Shown here piece after piece: positions 47,120 to 57,755 of a stretch of 64,000 bases of DNA. Source of the DNA: Phytophthora hibernalis (taxonomy: Eukaryota > Oomycota > Peronosporomycetes > Peronosporales > Peronosporaceae); assembly GCA_012656075.1 (NCBI GenBank), contig JAAKBF010000096.1, positions 1 through 64,000 of the forward strand, given 5' to 3'. A program made the position numbers and the translations under genes. The notes under the pieces were generated by a model that was not told the origin of the DNA, made no database searches, and was given only the letters and a program-made list of their open reading frames with translations. Position 1 is the first letter of the stretch. Each line of letters begins with the position of its first letter.

Positions 47120-47775
47120 CTTCTTTATCTTTTGCCTTTGACTCAGCTCCTCGTTGTTTTCCCAGTCTGTGCAGCCTGTACTGCCTCCATCACGCCTGCG
47201 ACCACTCGTCTGTCAGCTCTCATTCCCCCTCAAGGACGTTGCTCGGGTCGGCAACGTCCGACATACTAGTTGGCTCGGGTTTGAGTCGCGCCGACGACAC
47301 TCGCATTTCAATCGACTGATGCGGCGGCCATCGACACAGCCGTCTGCGTAGTGCAGACGCAGCTGTGAGAGGTTCAGCATACCTGTTGAATAATCCACCT
47401 TTCCTCGAAATGGCGCCGGGGTGGTTCTGCCCTGCCACCTAGACAGAGAGCTGAGCCCTAACGGTTGAAACGACGTGACGGCCACCGTGACCGCTTGGGC
47501 TATTGTGCGTGGTACCATAATACGCGTGAGAAAGCACTGTGCCGTGTGCGTATGGCGCGACAGAGTCTGTTTGAAGTCGGGGAGGGGTGACATCTTTTTA
47601 GGTGGACGTGCACTGTGAAGGCTGTAGGGCTGTATCAGCTGCCGCAATGGTCCGAGGTGGTCGGAACGACATCAGGCGTGAAGCTGGAGGTGCATATATC
47701 CTGGTGGCGTGTGTTTGGAGCGCAGGAGAGGCGTATTTCGTTCGTGGCGGCGTGAGGGCGTTGAAGTGTTATGAT

Positions 47776-47848
47776 GCTCCTTTGGCTCAGTTGGTAGAGC
47801 GTCAGTCTCATAATCTGAAGGTCGCCAGTTCGATCCTGGCAGGGAGCA
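47776..47848 (+). tRNA. tRNA-Met (CAT), copy 45, last forward copy
   Basis: 729 bp after copy 44. The tRNA is intact, but its downstream flank diverges (tcttttgattagctcagcgcc) and the array inverts 66 bp later. Confidence 0.95.
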
Positions 47849-47913
47849 CTTCTTTATCTTTTGATTAGCTCAGCGCCTCGTTATTTTCAGTCTGTGCAGC
47901 CTGTAATGCCTCC

Positions 47914-48065
47914 ATCATACCACTTCAACTCCCTCTCACTCCACCACGAACGAAATATGCCTGTCTTGCGCTCCTACACACGCCACCAGGATATATCTCA
48001 CCTCCAGCTTCACGCTGATGTCGTTCCGACCACCTCGGAAAATTGCGGCAGCTGATACAGTCTAT
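47914..48065 (-). repeat. Inverted unit fragment left of Gypsy element 2
   Basis: This is the reverse complement of the stretch upstream of the tRNA (accacttcaac...gctgatacag), joined to forward sequence at 47914-47918 through the shared bases atcat. It is visibly more diverged from the consensus than neighbouring units. It holds no tRNA. Confidence 0.85.
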
Positions 48066-48298
48066 TGTAATGCGAACACCTACACCAATTCCTCAGCAAC
48101 CAAACAGATGTGCACTACGATAGGATGGACGCTTTGCAGTGCAACTTCAACGGCAACTTCAAGTTGTGTTGAGCTGGCCCTTGACGACGAACTTTAGTTT
48201 AGGTTTTATCATTCTCGATTTTCGTTCTTTACAACAAGTCAATACAAGTTTTCACGCTTCCTGACTAATTCGAGTCTCAACCGCCCAAGAGCGTGACA
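48066..48298 (+). repeat. 5' LTR of Gypsy element 2
   Basis: 233 bp, starting tgtaatgcgaacacc and ending caagagcgtgaca. The only differences I see from the 3' LTR are actaattc versus accaattc, a T-run one base shorter, and the last base. Confidence 0.92.
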
Positions 48299-48360
48299 GT
48301 TAATTTACTAAAGAAGCGCTAAAAAGCAAGCGGGTCGACCTTCCAAGAACACGCCAAGCC

Positions 48361-49405
48361 ATGGCGACACAGGAGAGTCCAAACCCAAGGCCACGTCGTA
48401 CACGCCGTACGCGTGACGAAGATGATGCAACATCTCACCCGCCAGAACCTCCAACCGAAGAACCTTCAATGGGGGTGAAGGCGAAGGCGCTGTTACGCAA
48501 CAGCAGTCGCAGCCTCAAGCGCAAGCACCAAACGCCACCATGTTGGCCCAAAAGATGCAGTTCATGATGCATTCGCAGCAGCAACAGCAGATGCAGATGC
48601 GTGATATGATGGCACAGCAAATGGCCTTCCAACAACAGCTACTTTCGCAACAAACGCAGTCACGACTTCCACAGAAAAGAAGGGTGACCCACCGGTTTTC
48701 AAAGGCAACGCCTGGGAGGATTTGGAACTTTGAATATTTAGTACTGAGCAATACTACCGAGAAGAAATGAGTCGCAACTCTTCTGAATTCGTCGACACGA
48801 TTTTTGCGAACGTAGGCACCATTGCCCAAACATGGTTTCGCGATTTTAAGCTCTGCTTGGGACCCGATCAACCAGCTACATGGAACCTTTTCAAAACCAA
48901 AATTCGTGAACGGTTCCGAGATCGCGATTTCCAACAAAAGGTCTGCACGATTTGCGCTGGCAAGGGTCTCAACAGGAATACACAACGAAATTCCATCACC
49001 TCTTGTCTCAGCTTGACGAGGAATTGCCTGAACCTGTCAAGCGCTGGATGTACCAGCGAAATCTGCGCTCAGAAACTAGTAGTTTTATCTCGCAGAACGT
49101 GCCTGATAGTCTACATGCTACGATCGATCTGGCCCAACGTTTCGAGGACTCGCGACCAGCTCAAACTGCGCGGAAAGTTGATGTCAAGAAGGAATTCAAG
49201 CAACAACAGCAACCCGCAGACAAGGGAGCTGGAGCGCAGAAAAGTGGAGGCGCCAAACCAACCTGTAGCTACTGCGACAAAATAGGCCACACGATCGATA
49301 TTTTCCGTACCCGGAAGCGTGATACTCAAGCTCCCGCGGTCGGCAAGTCGGATCCACAAAAACGACTCGGCTCGGTAGGTCGGCCACCTATCGAGCCGGA
49401 AACTT
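48361..49405 (+). pseudogene. Gag of Gypsy element 2, broken
   Basis: ATG 48361 (MATQESPNPRPRRTRRTRDE) opens the gene. A Gln/Met-rich stretch (48540-48660) follows in another frame. The capsid-like region (WFRDFKLCLGPDQPATWNLF, then EYTTKFHHLLSQLDEELPE) changes frame again near 48950. A zinc knuckle at about 49264-49306 reads CSYCDKIGHTIDIF: the last Cys of CCHC is Phe. Confidence 0.75.
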
Positions 49406-52400
49406 CGGAGCGTGCTTGCAGTACATTCTCCGCCGGCCAAGACGGTCCAACACGTCACTCGTTTCTATATCATCACGATAATCCAGTCGCTCGTCGTCGC
49501 CAGGGCAATATCTACTGCTACTTATCTCACGCGGGATCAATAGGTGAGATGTCCGTGAGCGCCTTTGTCGATAACGGCGCCTCATTCAACGCCATCAATC
49601 CACGCGTGGCTGAGCGGCTCAACCTCAAAGTCGTTGAGTGCTCAAAGCCCCTCGAGCTAACGCTGGGGATGAATAACACGGTCCTGATTCCTCGACGAGT
49701 GGTGACTCTCGAGGTTAAACTGACCAGATTTCCTATATATAATACAGAAGCCTTCGTCATGGACATTCCGAGAAGAAGCATATTCTACTTGGAATGCCGT
49801 GGCTTGAAGAAGTCAATCCTGAAATCGATTGGAAAACAAGACCATCAAGCAACGTGGATCTCAAGAATCAACGAAATTTCGACAGTGTGTGCGAGAAGGT
49901 CCCGCAGTTCGAGTTGCCGGTGCGCGTATATCTCGACGCGTGAAAGTTCCAACATTTCAACATTCGCACGACGACCTCATGATGTACTACACAAAACACA
50001 CTTTGGTGTCCCTGCAGGCGCGACACAAGTCATCTCAAAAAAATTCCAGAAATCGAAGTACAACGAAGAGGACTTCTGCTTCTTTGTCAATATCGCCTCC
50101 GAAAACACCGCACGTCAATTAAGCACTGACTGGGAAGCATTCCGTGGACATCCAGTAGAACCGGTCGTCAAAGGCAAGGTCTTCGTAACCGAGCTGCCGA
50201 GCACACCTCCAACACGAACGGTGGACGTTGAGGCGGAGATCGAGCTGAGTGATGCAACGCCCGTGGTGCGGAAGCAGTTCCGGCTGAGTGATGAACAAAA
50301 AGAAGCCGTGCGAAAATAAAAGCAGTAGGGTGGAGGATTGTCCACGATTTCAGGGCCACCAATGCTCGCGTTAAGGTTCCTGCCACTCCGATTCCTCGAA
50401 AGGAAGATATCTACGATGCAATGGTGAAAGGGCGATTGTTTTCAGCGCTTGACCTGCTTTGGGGATTTTTCAAGTCCGCCTTCGCGAGTGTGACATACCG
50501 TACACGGCGTTCTCAACACCAGATGGGCTTTTGAATACTTAGTGACGCCCATGGGGCTGTCATCGAGTTCCTCGGCGTTCAACCGCATGATGCAAGCTGT
50601 ATTCAGCGACCTCAGTGAGTGCTGTAGAGCCTACTTTGATGACCTTTTCGTTTTCACTACGACGCATTCAATGGATGACCACCTGGTCGCACTCGACAGG
50701 GTCTGGCAAGGTGTGAACAGCAACAATTGTATGTCAAACTTGCTAAGTGCACCTTTTGTGCCGAGGAAATACCATGTTTAGGCGATTACATCGGACGCCA
50801 AGGGATAAGAATGGACACCGACAAGATTCGCACTATTCAAGAATGGCCACAACCACAGACAAAACGTGATTTGCAGTCTTTCCTGGGTACTTGCGTCTAC
50901 GTGCTGAAATACTGTCCTGATTTCTCGTCGCTTACAGCACCGCTCACGGAAGCAACACGAGGTCGGTCCAAGAACGAGCATATCAAACTTACAGCTGAGC
51001 AGATCGAAGCGTTTCAAGAGCTCAAACGCAGACTCGCTTCTCCGCCAGTTCTCGCGCACCCGGACTCAACACTTCAATTTCATGTGAAGACTGATGCTTC
51101 TGACTACGCCATCGGTGGGTATCTGTTTCAGATTGACGCGCAAGGCCGCGAAAAATTATCGTCTATGGGGGTCGCAAGCTCAACACGGCTGAAAGAATGT
51201 ATCCAACTCGTGAGAAAGAGTTGCTAGCTGCTCTTCATGCTATGCGGACGTGGAAGCCATACCTGATCGATCAACCCTTCTTTGACGACCACAAGACCTT
51301 GAAATCCTTGCTCCAGCAGACTACTTGTTCCCAGCGTTTAGCTCGATGGTTGAACGAGCTGAGCATATTTCAACCTCGCTTTAGATGGATTGCGGGAAAC
51401 CAACATCGTGGCTGATGCGATTTCTCGGGCACCTCAGTTATCGGACGGTGAACACGGCTCTCACGTATCGCTGGCTTCATTACTCGATCAATTGGTCAAA
51501 ATTTCATCTACCACAACAGCTGATGACGCGTTCCTCAACTCTATGCGGCAACGACCTCCCATTCAAGAGCAATGACGGCGTCTCTACGTCGATGATCCAG
51601 TGTTTGGCCCGCTACATCGTCATTTAACTAGTGGTCATGATATAGCTTCACCCCCTATCGACCTTCACCCGACGATTCGCAACTTGCTGGCGAGCTTTAT
51701 CGTCGACGACGGCCTAATTTTTCTCTGGACTGACATGGATGAGCCTCGGCGACTATGCATTCCTGCCGACACGGACCTCCGTAACTCAGTTTTTCGAGTG
51801 CCATGACTCGGCCGCACGTGGGCATCCTGGCTCCAAGAAGACACTGGCAATCGCTCAGCAGAAGTTCTATTGGTTGAACATGCACAAAACAATTTCCAGG
51901 TATGTGCAGTCGTGAACTTTGTCAACGGATCAAAGCATCGCAGCAGAAGCCCACCGGACTACTCCATCCACTCGAAATACCACACAAGCGATGGCAACAT
52001 ATTTCGATGGACTTCATGCCTGATCTTATTCCGACGAGAAAGAGTGGTTTTGATTCCATCCTGGTGATCCTCGACTTCCTGACGAAGCGAGCTCATTTTA
52101 TTCCGACGCTGAAAACAGCGGATGCCAAGGACACCGCTCAAATATTTCTTCGAGACTACATTCGGCTCCACGGTTTTCCAGATTTCATTGTGAGCGACCG
52201 CGAGTCGCGTTTTTATCAGCATTCTGGAAGGAAATAATGGCTAGTCAAGGCTCTCAGGTCCGCGCCAGCACCGCCTTTAAACCTTCGACGGACGGGCAAA
52301 ACGAGCGGTCTCATCGCTTCATCAATGATTATCTACGCGCATTTATTTCGCCACACCAGGACGACTGGGACGAGCTACTACCCATGGCAGAATTCGGTTA

Positions 52401-53156
52401 CAACTCTCGACCCCACTCAAGTATCGGCATGACACCTTTTGAAGCGGACCTCGGTTACCTACCGCGCGCATTCGACGACCTCGCTCTACAAGTACGGGCC
52501 CAGCCGGGTACTGGTGCTCTTAACTTCACTGAGCACCTTCACGATGTTATTCGCTGCTGTCTTGAATCCCTCGCTGTTGCTCAAGGTCAAATGAAACACT
52601 ACTACGACAAAATCGCCCAGAGTGTACGATCCGTGTCGGTGATCTGGTGCTGCTCGATACAACACACCTCGACCTCGCTCATGTTGATACAAGCGGCCGA
52701 CGCAAATTTGCTGCTCGATTTATTGGTCCTTACAAAGTGATCACCTCTGCAACGCCAGATACGTTCAAGATTTCGCTGCCGCCCGGTGTACGACTCCATG
52801 ATGAATTCCATGTTTCGTACTTGCGTCGTTACTTTGAGGACTCCAACCCCAATCGGCTCAACAACGTCCCACGACTACTTACTCGGGACGGCACGGAAGG
52901 ATTACAGGTTCGAACGATCATCGGACAGCGTATCCGTGGCGGCGTTCGCCAATTCAAAGTACAATGGTACGGACGCGACGAAGCGGACTCATTGGAACCA
53001 GAGACTAATCTCCGCCAAGCTGCCGGATTAATTGCTGAATTTTTGGCGTCTTCGCCATCATCACCTAATCGAAAGCGCTCCCGACGTCGAGAGCCCACCA
53101 AAACGACCCTGCGCCAGGAACACGCCGCAGTACTCGCCTTGCTGATCAACCGATAG
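49406..53156 (+). pseudogene. Pol of Gypsy element 2 (protease, RT, RNase H, integrase, chromodomain), broken
   Basis: A protease-like segment at 49555-49620 has DNGAS where D-S/T-G-A is expected. RT: RIVHDFRATN in one frame near 50330, YFDDLFVF at 50632-50655. The RT connection and RNase H follow (FHVKTDASDYAIGGYLF, 51080-51130). Integrase core: SMDFMPDL (near 52006), IVSDRES (near 52188) and a DGQNERSHRFINDYL segment (52290-52340). The C-terminal frame 52647-53156 ends in a chromodomain (VRTIIGQRIRGGVRQFKVQW ... LEPETNL). Breaks occur near 50320, 50520, 50740, 51200, 51410, 51800, 52230 and 52650. Confidence 0.85.
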
Positions 53157-53209
53157 CATCATCGCCACCGTCGACTCACTGATCACGTACGCGCATTTCT
53201 GGGGGAGAC

Positions 53210-53442
53210 TGTAATGCGAACACCTACACCAATTCCTCAGCAACCAAACAGATGTGCACTACGATAGGATGGACGCTTTGCAGTGCAACTTCAACGGCAA
53301 CTTCAAGTTGTGTTGAGCTGGCCCTTGACGACGAACTTTAGTTTAGGTTTTATCATTCTCGATTTTTCGTTCTTTACAACAAGTCAATACAAGTTTTCAC
53401 GCTTCCTGACCAATTCGAGTCTCAACCGCCCAAGAGCGTGAC
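53210..53442 (+). repeat. 3' LTR of Gypsy element 2
   Basis: Begins tgtaatgcgaacacc directly after the purine-rich tract and ends caagagcgtgac. It joins inverted array sequence at about 53443. Confidence 0.92.
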
Positions 53443-54391
53443 GCCTACAGCCTTCACAGCGCACGCCCACCTAAAACGATGTCACACCTCCCCGACTTCA
53501 AACAGACGACTGTCGCGCCATACGCACACGGCACAGTGCTTTCACGCGTATTATGGTACCACGCACAATAGCCCAAGCGGTCACGGTGGCCGTCACGTCG
53601 TTTCAACCGTTAGGGCTCAGCTCTCTGTCTAGGTGGCAGGGCAGAACCACCCCGGCGCCATTTCGAGGAAAGGTGGATTATTCAACAGGTATGCTGAACC
53701 TCTCACAGCTGCACAGCTGCGTCTGCACTACGCAGACGGCTGCGTCGAATGGCCGCCGCATCAGTCGATTGAAATGCGAGTGTCGTCGGCGCGATTCAAA
53801 CCCGAGCCAACTAGTATGTCGGACGTTGCCGACCCGAGCAACGTCCTTGAGGGGGAATGAGAGCTGACAGACGAGTGGTCGCAGGCGTGATGGAGGCAGT
53901 ACAGGCTGCACAGACTGGGAAAACAACGAGGAGCTGAGTCAAAGGCAAAGGATAAAGAAGTGCTCCCTGCCAGGATCGAACTGGCGACCTTCAGATTATG
54001 AGACTGACGCTCTACCAACTGAGCCAAAGGAGCATCATAACACTTCAACGCCCCTCACGCCGCCACGAACGAAATACGCCTCTCCTGCGCTCCTAACACA
54101 CGCCACCAGGATATATGCACCTCCAGCTTCACGCCTGATGTCGTTCCGACCACCTCGGACCATTGCGGCAGCTGATACAGCCCTACAGCCTTCACAGCGC
54201 ACGTCCACCTAAAAGATGTCACCCCTCCCCGACTTCAAACAGACGTCTGTCGCGCCATACGCACACGGCACAGTGCTTTCTCACGCGTATTATGGTACCA
54301 CGCACAATAGCCCAAGCGGTCACGGTGGCCATCACGTCGTTTCAACTTTTAGGGCCCAGCTCTCTGTCTAGGTAACAGGGCAGAACCACCC
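53443..54391 (-). repeat. Inverted array units right of Gypsy element 2
   Basis: Reverse-orientation copies of the 730-bp unit: the rest of the interrupted unit including its tRNA, then a partial unit from 54034. Similarity stops abruptly after cagaaccaccccg at about 54391. The units are of the edge type (gaggttcag, cataatacg, gtgcgctg on the unit strand). Confidence 0.93.
53961..54033 (-). tRNA. tRNA-Met (CAT), copy 46, inverted
   Basis: The 73-nt sequence is identical to the forward copies but lies on the minus strand. It is the only tRNA of the inverted segment. A T4 run lies downstream on its strand (complement of aaaggcaaagg). Confidence 0.96.
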
Positions 54392-54667
54392 CGCCGCATG
54401 GGAATCGGGGTGGTCCGGAACTTGCGCAAACGGACAAAAAGACGCGTGTGACAGGTACATACCAGAATCTACTGAATCTCAATACTCAGGCTTCATATAA
54501 CTAGGATGTAGTACGTAGTACCCAAGTGCAGTCGAATTAGGATTTATAGAATCGTAAAATTAGGCAGTATGAAGCTTGCGTTATGAATGACCTTCCTTCT
54601 TCGGCTCTGCAGTATTTAGACGCTCGCTTCTTGGATGCTTGAGCCTGCTAAAGAGACAAGCTCGAAG
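54392..54667. other. Unassigned sequence right of the array
   Basis: No gene, LTR or inverted repeat was recognised between the array edge and the 3' end of the next hAT pseudogene. Confidence 0.4.
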
Positions 54668-56740
54668 TTATGTTGTGTGAAGCTCGCCTTCCAAGGAGAA
54701 GTCGGAGAGACGGCTGCGGATCTGCGTTTTCACACGCTTCAGTGTACTGAAATCTCTCAACCGTGTGTGTTCCCGGGGGTATGCTCGCGAGACCCAGTGC
54801 AAAGGTTTTGAGGTCACCAAATCTTCGATCAAAAATCGCTTTCGGTCCAGGCGTCGTTTACTGGTAGCTTAGAGACTCTGACGACAGTGTTTTGAAAGGA
54901 CCGACAGTCGTCGTACTCCTCTCGAAGAAGCTTTCGCTAATCCCATATGCTACTGATGACCACTCCACCGTATTGGTGGGTCAGACGATCTTGATGGCGA
55001 TCGAGAACGGCTGTGAAATCATCGTCGGTGGACTCAATTACTGCTTTTGGTGTTGTCAGATCCACAATTACGGTTGTATCCTGGTCAATGGTCAAGGAAA
55101 TGGCCTCAGCACCATCAATGAATCGCTCGATAGCAGCAAGAACTACCAGAACAAGGTGTTGCTGCTCGTCAAGATTTAATTCTTGATAGATCTGGCGTGA
55201 GAAGGCTGCAGCGTAGCATAGCTCAGCTTCGATCTTTACTTCACTTAGGATTGAAGCCCCGCCCGGCCCGGTTTCTTCAAATCTGCTCTGCAACGTACGT
55301 ACCAGAGCTTGGATCGCTTTGTACTGCTCTAATATGGTGACGTTCTTGTATTGCAGCTTTGCAAAGCACAGTTTGATGTACCAGAAACAAAAACAGCCAC
55401 CAAGTTGGAGATGACATAGCACGTTTCTTTCTCTCTGGAAACGAACCAGATCGATATAGTTCGCAGTCAAGAACGTACAAGAATTGTGGATGGAATCCCA
55501 CCGGGTCGTTGGACAGTTACCCAAGCTGTGCTAAACCGTCTCGTGGGTGTGCGTGAAAGCAATTTCACGTCCAAGCGTCGAACGAAAGTCGACGAAGGCG
55601 TCAAGTACGTTCACAAACGCATCAACCACCAGGTTGAGGTGGTGACTGCCGCACCAGTTGGCGACGATGCCACCCCCACCGACAGCAACGCACGCATCTT
55701 TGATTCTCTTTACAAAGCCACGTCTGCACCCCACCATTGTGGCCGTTCCATCTGTGGCTATTCCAATGAGTTTGAGAAAAACTGTATCCCCAGCCACTGC
55801 CCGAATTGTATTCAGTACCAGCTCCGCGTAGTTTTGCCCAGTGTGTGCCAAATTGACCGTAGGAATGGCAAGAAAGTGGAAGTTGTGAACTGTTCCATTC
55901 AGCCCAAACGAAATTCGCACATCTAGTAACCTCGCGCTTGATGAGTAGCCCCTTCAACCATGATCAAGAATACCCACACTCGGAAAAGTTGCAGCTTCAC
56001 CAGTGTTAGGTTGATGGCTACAACAAAGCGAATTTATTTGCGGATTTCAAGCTCACTTGGTTTTCCGAGCTTCATATTCATGAGTGTACACCCAAAGATA
56101 AGAAATAGCTCGGCGGCGGCCCGGTAGCTGACAGACGCAGAAACACAGCAGATGATCACTTCGAACTGATCACGGTTTATCACAGTGATCAAACAACCAC
56201 CGGCCTTCAAATCAACGAACCCATCAACGTCAACGAGCACGTTGGCGCTGATCTCTCTTCTCTCATTAGACTGAGAAGCAAACAGACTTTGATCGTGTTC
56301 ATCACGCCTTCAGGGATTCGAAAACGAAAAGACGGTTCAGTCAAGAGAAATGACACTATGGTGTCAGCAGGAGCAAAAACGTTTGATCGAATGGCGTCTT
56401 TGGCAGGAAGAGCTTGGTATTCCTGCCACGTCTTATGGTGCTGATCACGCATATGGCCAAGAATGTTGTCCCTGCGAAACGAGGTGAACACCTTTGGCCT
56501 CGTAATTTTCTTCCGCTTAGGTTTGGACAGCAAGTCCGAAATTCCAAACTGGTCCCGGTCCTCGCCGTCTGTACGGCCCTCGCGTCCGAATCGTAAGCAG
56601 AACTTGCACACAGCATCCGCAACTAGACCGCTTGAACTCTTACTTCCAGGTTGAACACTAAGCTCCGTTTCGTAGCGAGGGATCCACTTTCGCCGCTGCA
56701 CGCGCTGTTTCTTTTTAGATCTCGAGAGAATATCGTTCAC
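54668..56740 (-). pseudogene. hAT-like transposase pseudogene 2
   Basis: Read on the minus strand from ATG 56740: basic N-terminus (MNDILSRSKKKQRVQRRKW), BED-like zinc finger (CKFCLRFG ... NILGHMRDQHHKTW), a helical region after a frame change near 56220 (VDVDGFVDLKAGGCLITVIN), an RNase H-like core at 55920-55531 (FHFLAIPTVNLAHTG, LIGIATDGTATMVGCRRG, WCGSHHLNLV), then another frame to 54937. C-terminal dimerisation-type remnants FSTLKRVKTQIRSRLSDFSL end at the stop 54670-54668. The total of about 2.07 kb is full length for the family, but at least three frame changes make it non-functional as read. It is a different subfamily from the copy left of the array. Confidence 0.75.
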
Positions 56741-57061
56741 ATTCTGCGTATGCGGCGGGGGCGTCCTCGTGTCATCACCAATCCGAGGAAGACAAGTCTT
56801 GAGCTGGAAAACAAGGGCGAGGTGAAATGAAACCTCTGTGAGTCGCAGTTGTGACGAGTTCTATTAGTAGGACCACTGAACGACTGGAAGATCGTTTTAG
56901 AGAGGGTGAAATCATCTCGTTCAGATGGGCAGTTAGAGAAAGTGTAACTAGGTAGTGTGCCCTGACTCTGACCATTCTGCCAAGTTATATGAAGCCTGTC
57001 AATACTTGTATGGGGACCTGGTCTCTTTTCTACATCGTATATACTTTCAAGTCGTCTTAAG
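56741..57061. other. Gene-free spacer
   Basis: Upstream of hAT pseudogene 2; no further feature was recognised. Confidence 0.4.
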
Positions 57062-57275
57062 GAGGGATGTCATCTTGCTACAAATCATGAAAGTCGGACA
57101 TACCGACAGGGAAACTACACCCGAGCTTCACCCTTGAAAACCCTGAGAGCGTTGACACAACCCTAAGCCGAGCTAGGTGTGACCCTGCTTGGTCCTGGGT
57201 TTAAGCCCCTGCGCACAGGAACCTTTAAACCGCAAGCGTTGTTTCGGCTTGCCGAGCGAGTTGGCTTTCACCCCT
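57062..57275 (+). repeat. Dispersed repeat, copy B
   Basis: Same family and orientation as 1001-1219. It carries a 10-12 base deletion where copy A has cgcgtgctgcgcacacgg. Confidence 0.7.
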
Positions 57276-57755
57276 CTTTCACAGGGCGATGGGTGGTTTG
57301 TACCGCTAGTAATTTCCCAAAATGGAAATCGGTGGATTGTATCTCGAATCCCTTGTTAGCTCTGAAAATAAATTGGCGGAAATACGCGTGCATGAAAAAG
57401 TACGAGTATGTGACGGTATGTGCCTGCCACATACTAAAAACCTGTCCTAATTAGTAAAGCCCGTGGATCATTTTAAAATTAGGTATTAGAGGAGGACAAT
57501 TTTTTTAAATGAAGTCAATTGTGTAGTGTACAACTGGTGTGATATTAAATATTAGCATGCACAGTTATCAATTAGGACAGGGATGATAGTACCAGGCCTC
57601 GGAAATACACTAACATACTGAATTGCTTCGAGGCTGTTAACGCAATAACGACGGCAATACAAGGACAAACAATAATAAGTACGGCGCAATTATTGACAAT
57701 TCCTCCATTAACAGCTCTAAGTGTCAACGACAAGTCATGCAGCCATGACACGTAC
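57276..57755. other. AT-rich gene-free spacer
   Basis: No coding potential or repeat structure that I can support. Confidence 0.4.

Larger units (their letters stand above)
15137..47918 (+). repeat. Tandem array of a 730-bp unit, each with one tRNA-Met gene
   Basis: About 45 head-to-tail units over 32.8 kb. The predominant period is 730 bp, with a few intervals of 727-734. Each unit, starting from ctcaaggacgttgctcggg, has two conserved stem-loops, about 490 bp of further spacer, a 73-nt elongator tRNA-Met gene, and then a T4 run 17-20 nt downstream that can act as a Pol III terminator. The tRNA spacing is exactly 730 bp for the 17 copies from 30290 to 41970. Differences between units are mostly single substitutions and homopolymer length changes. 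Left edge: similarity begins abruptly at about 15137 inside a hAT pseudogene. Right edge: the orientation flips at 47914-47918. Confidence 0.97.
48066..53442 (+). mobile_element. Ty3/Gypsy chromodomain LTR retrotransposon 2, inside the inverted array segment
   Basis: 5377 bp, bounded by two nearly identical direct LTRs (TGTAATG...GCGTGAC). A purine-rich tract (gggggagac, 53201-53209) abuts the 3' LTR as expected for plus-strand priming. The domain order gag, protease, RT, RNase H, integrase, chromodomain is that of Ty3/Gypsy chromoviruses. Coding frames are broken many times although the LTRs look young. Flanks are tctat (left) and gcctac (right), with no perfect target duplication. Confidence 0.92.

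Noticed and set aside
15073..47650. A 123-149 codon minus-strand frame and 65-95 codon plus-strand frames repeated in every array unit
   Set aside because: They are conserved only because the DNA repeats. They overlap the hairpins or the tRNA and contain no known domain, and many start at TTG or other non-ATG codons. Small indels in some units shift the frame without other change.
15137..47918. CRISPR array or rDNA/5S repeat
   Set aside because: The unit is 730 bp and contains a tRNA cloverleaf. There are no short repeats with unique spacers, no cas genes, and no rRNA sequence.
15137..47918. tRNA-derived SINE amplification
   Set aside because: The tRNA lies inside the unit and is intact with its own terminator. 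The copies are head-to-tail without poly-A or simple-repeat tails or target duplications.
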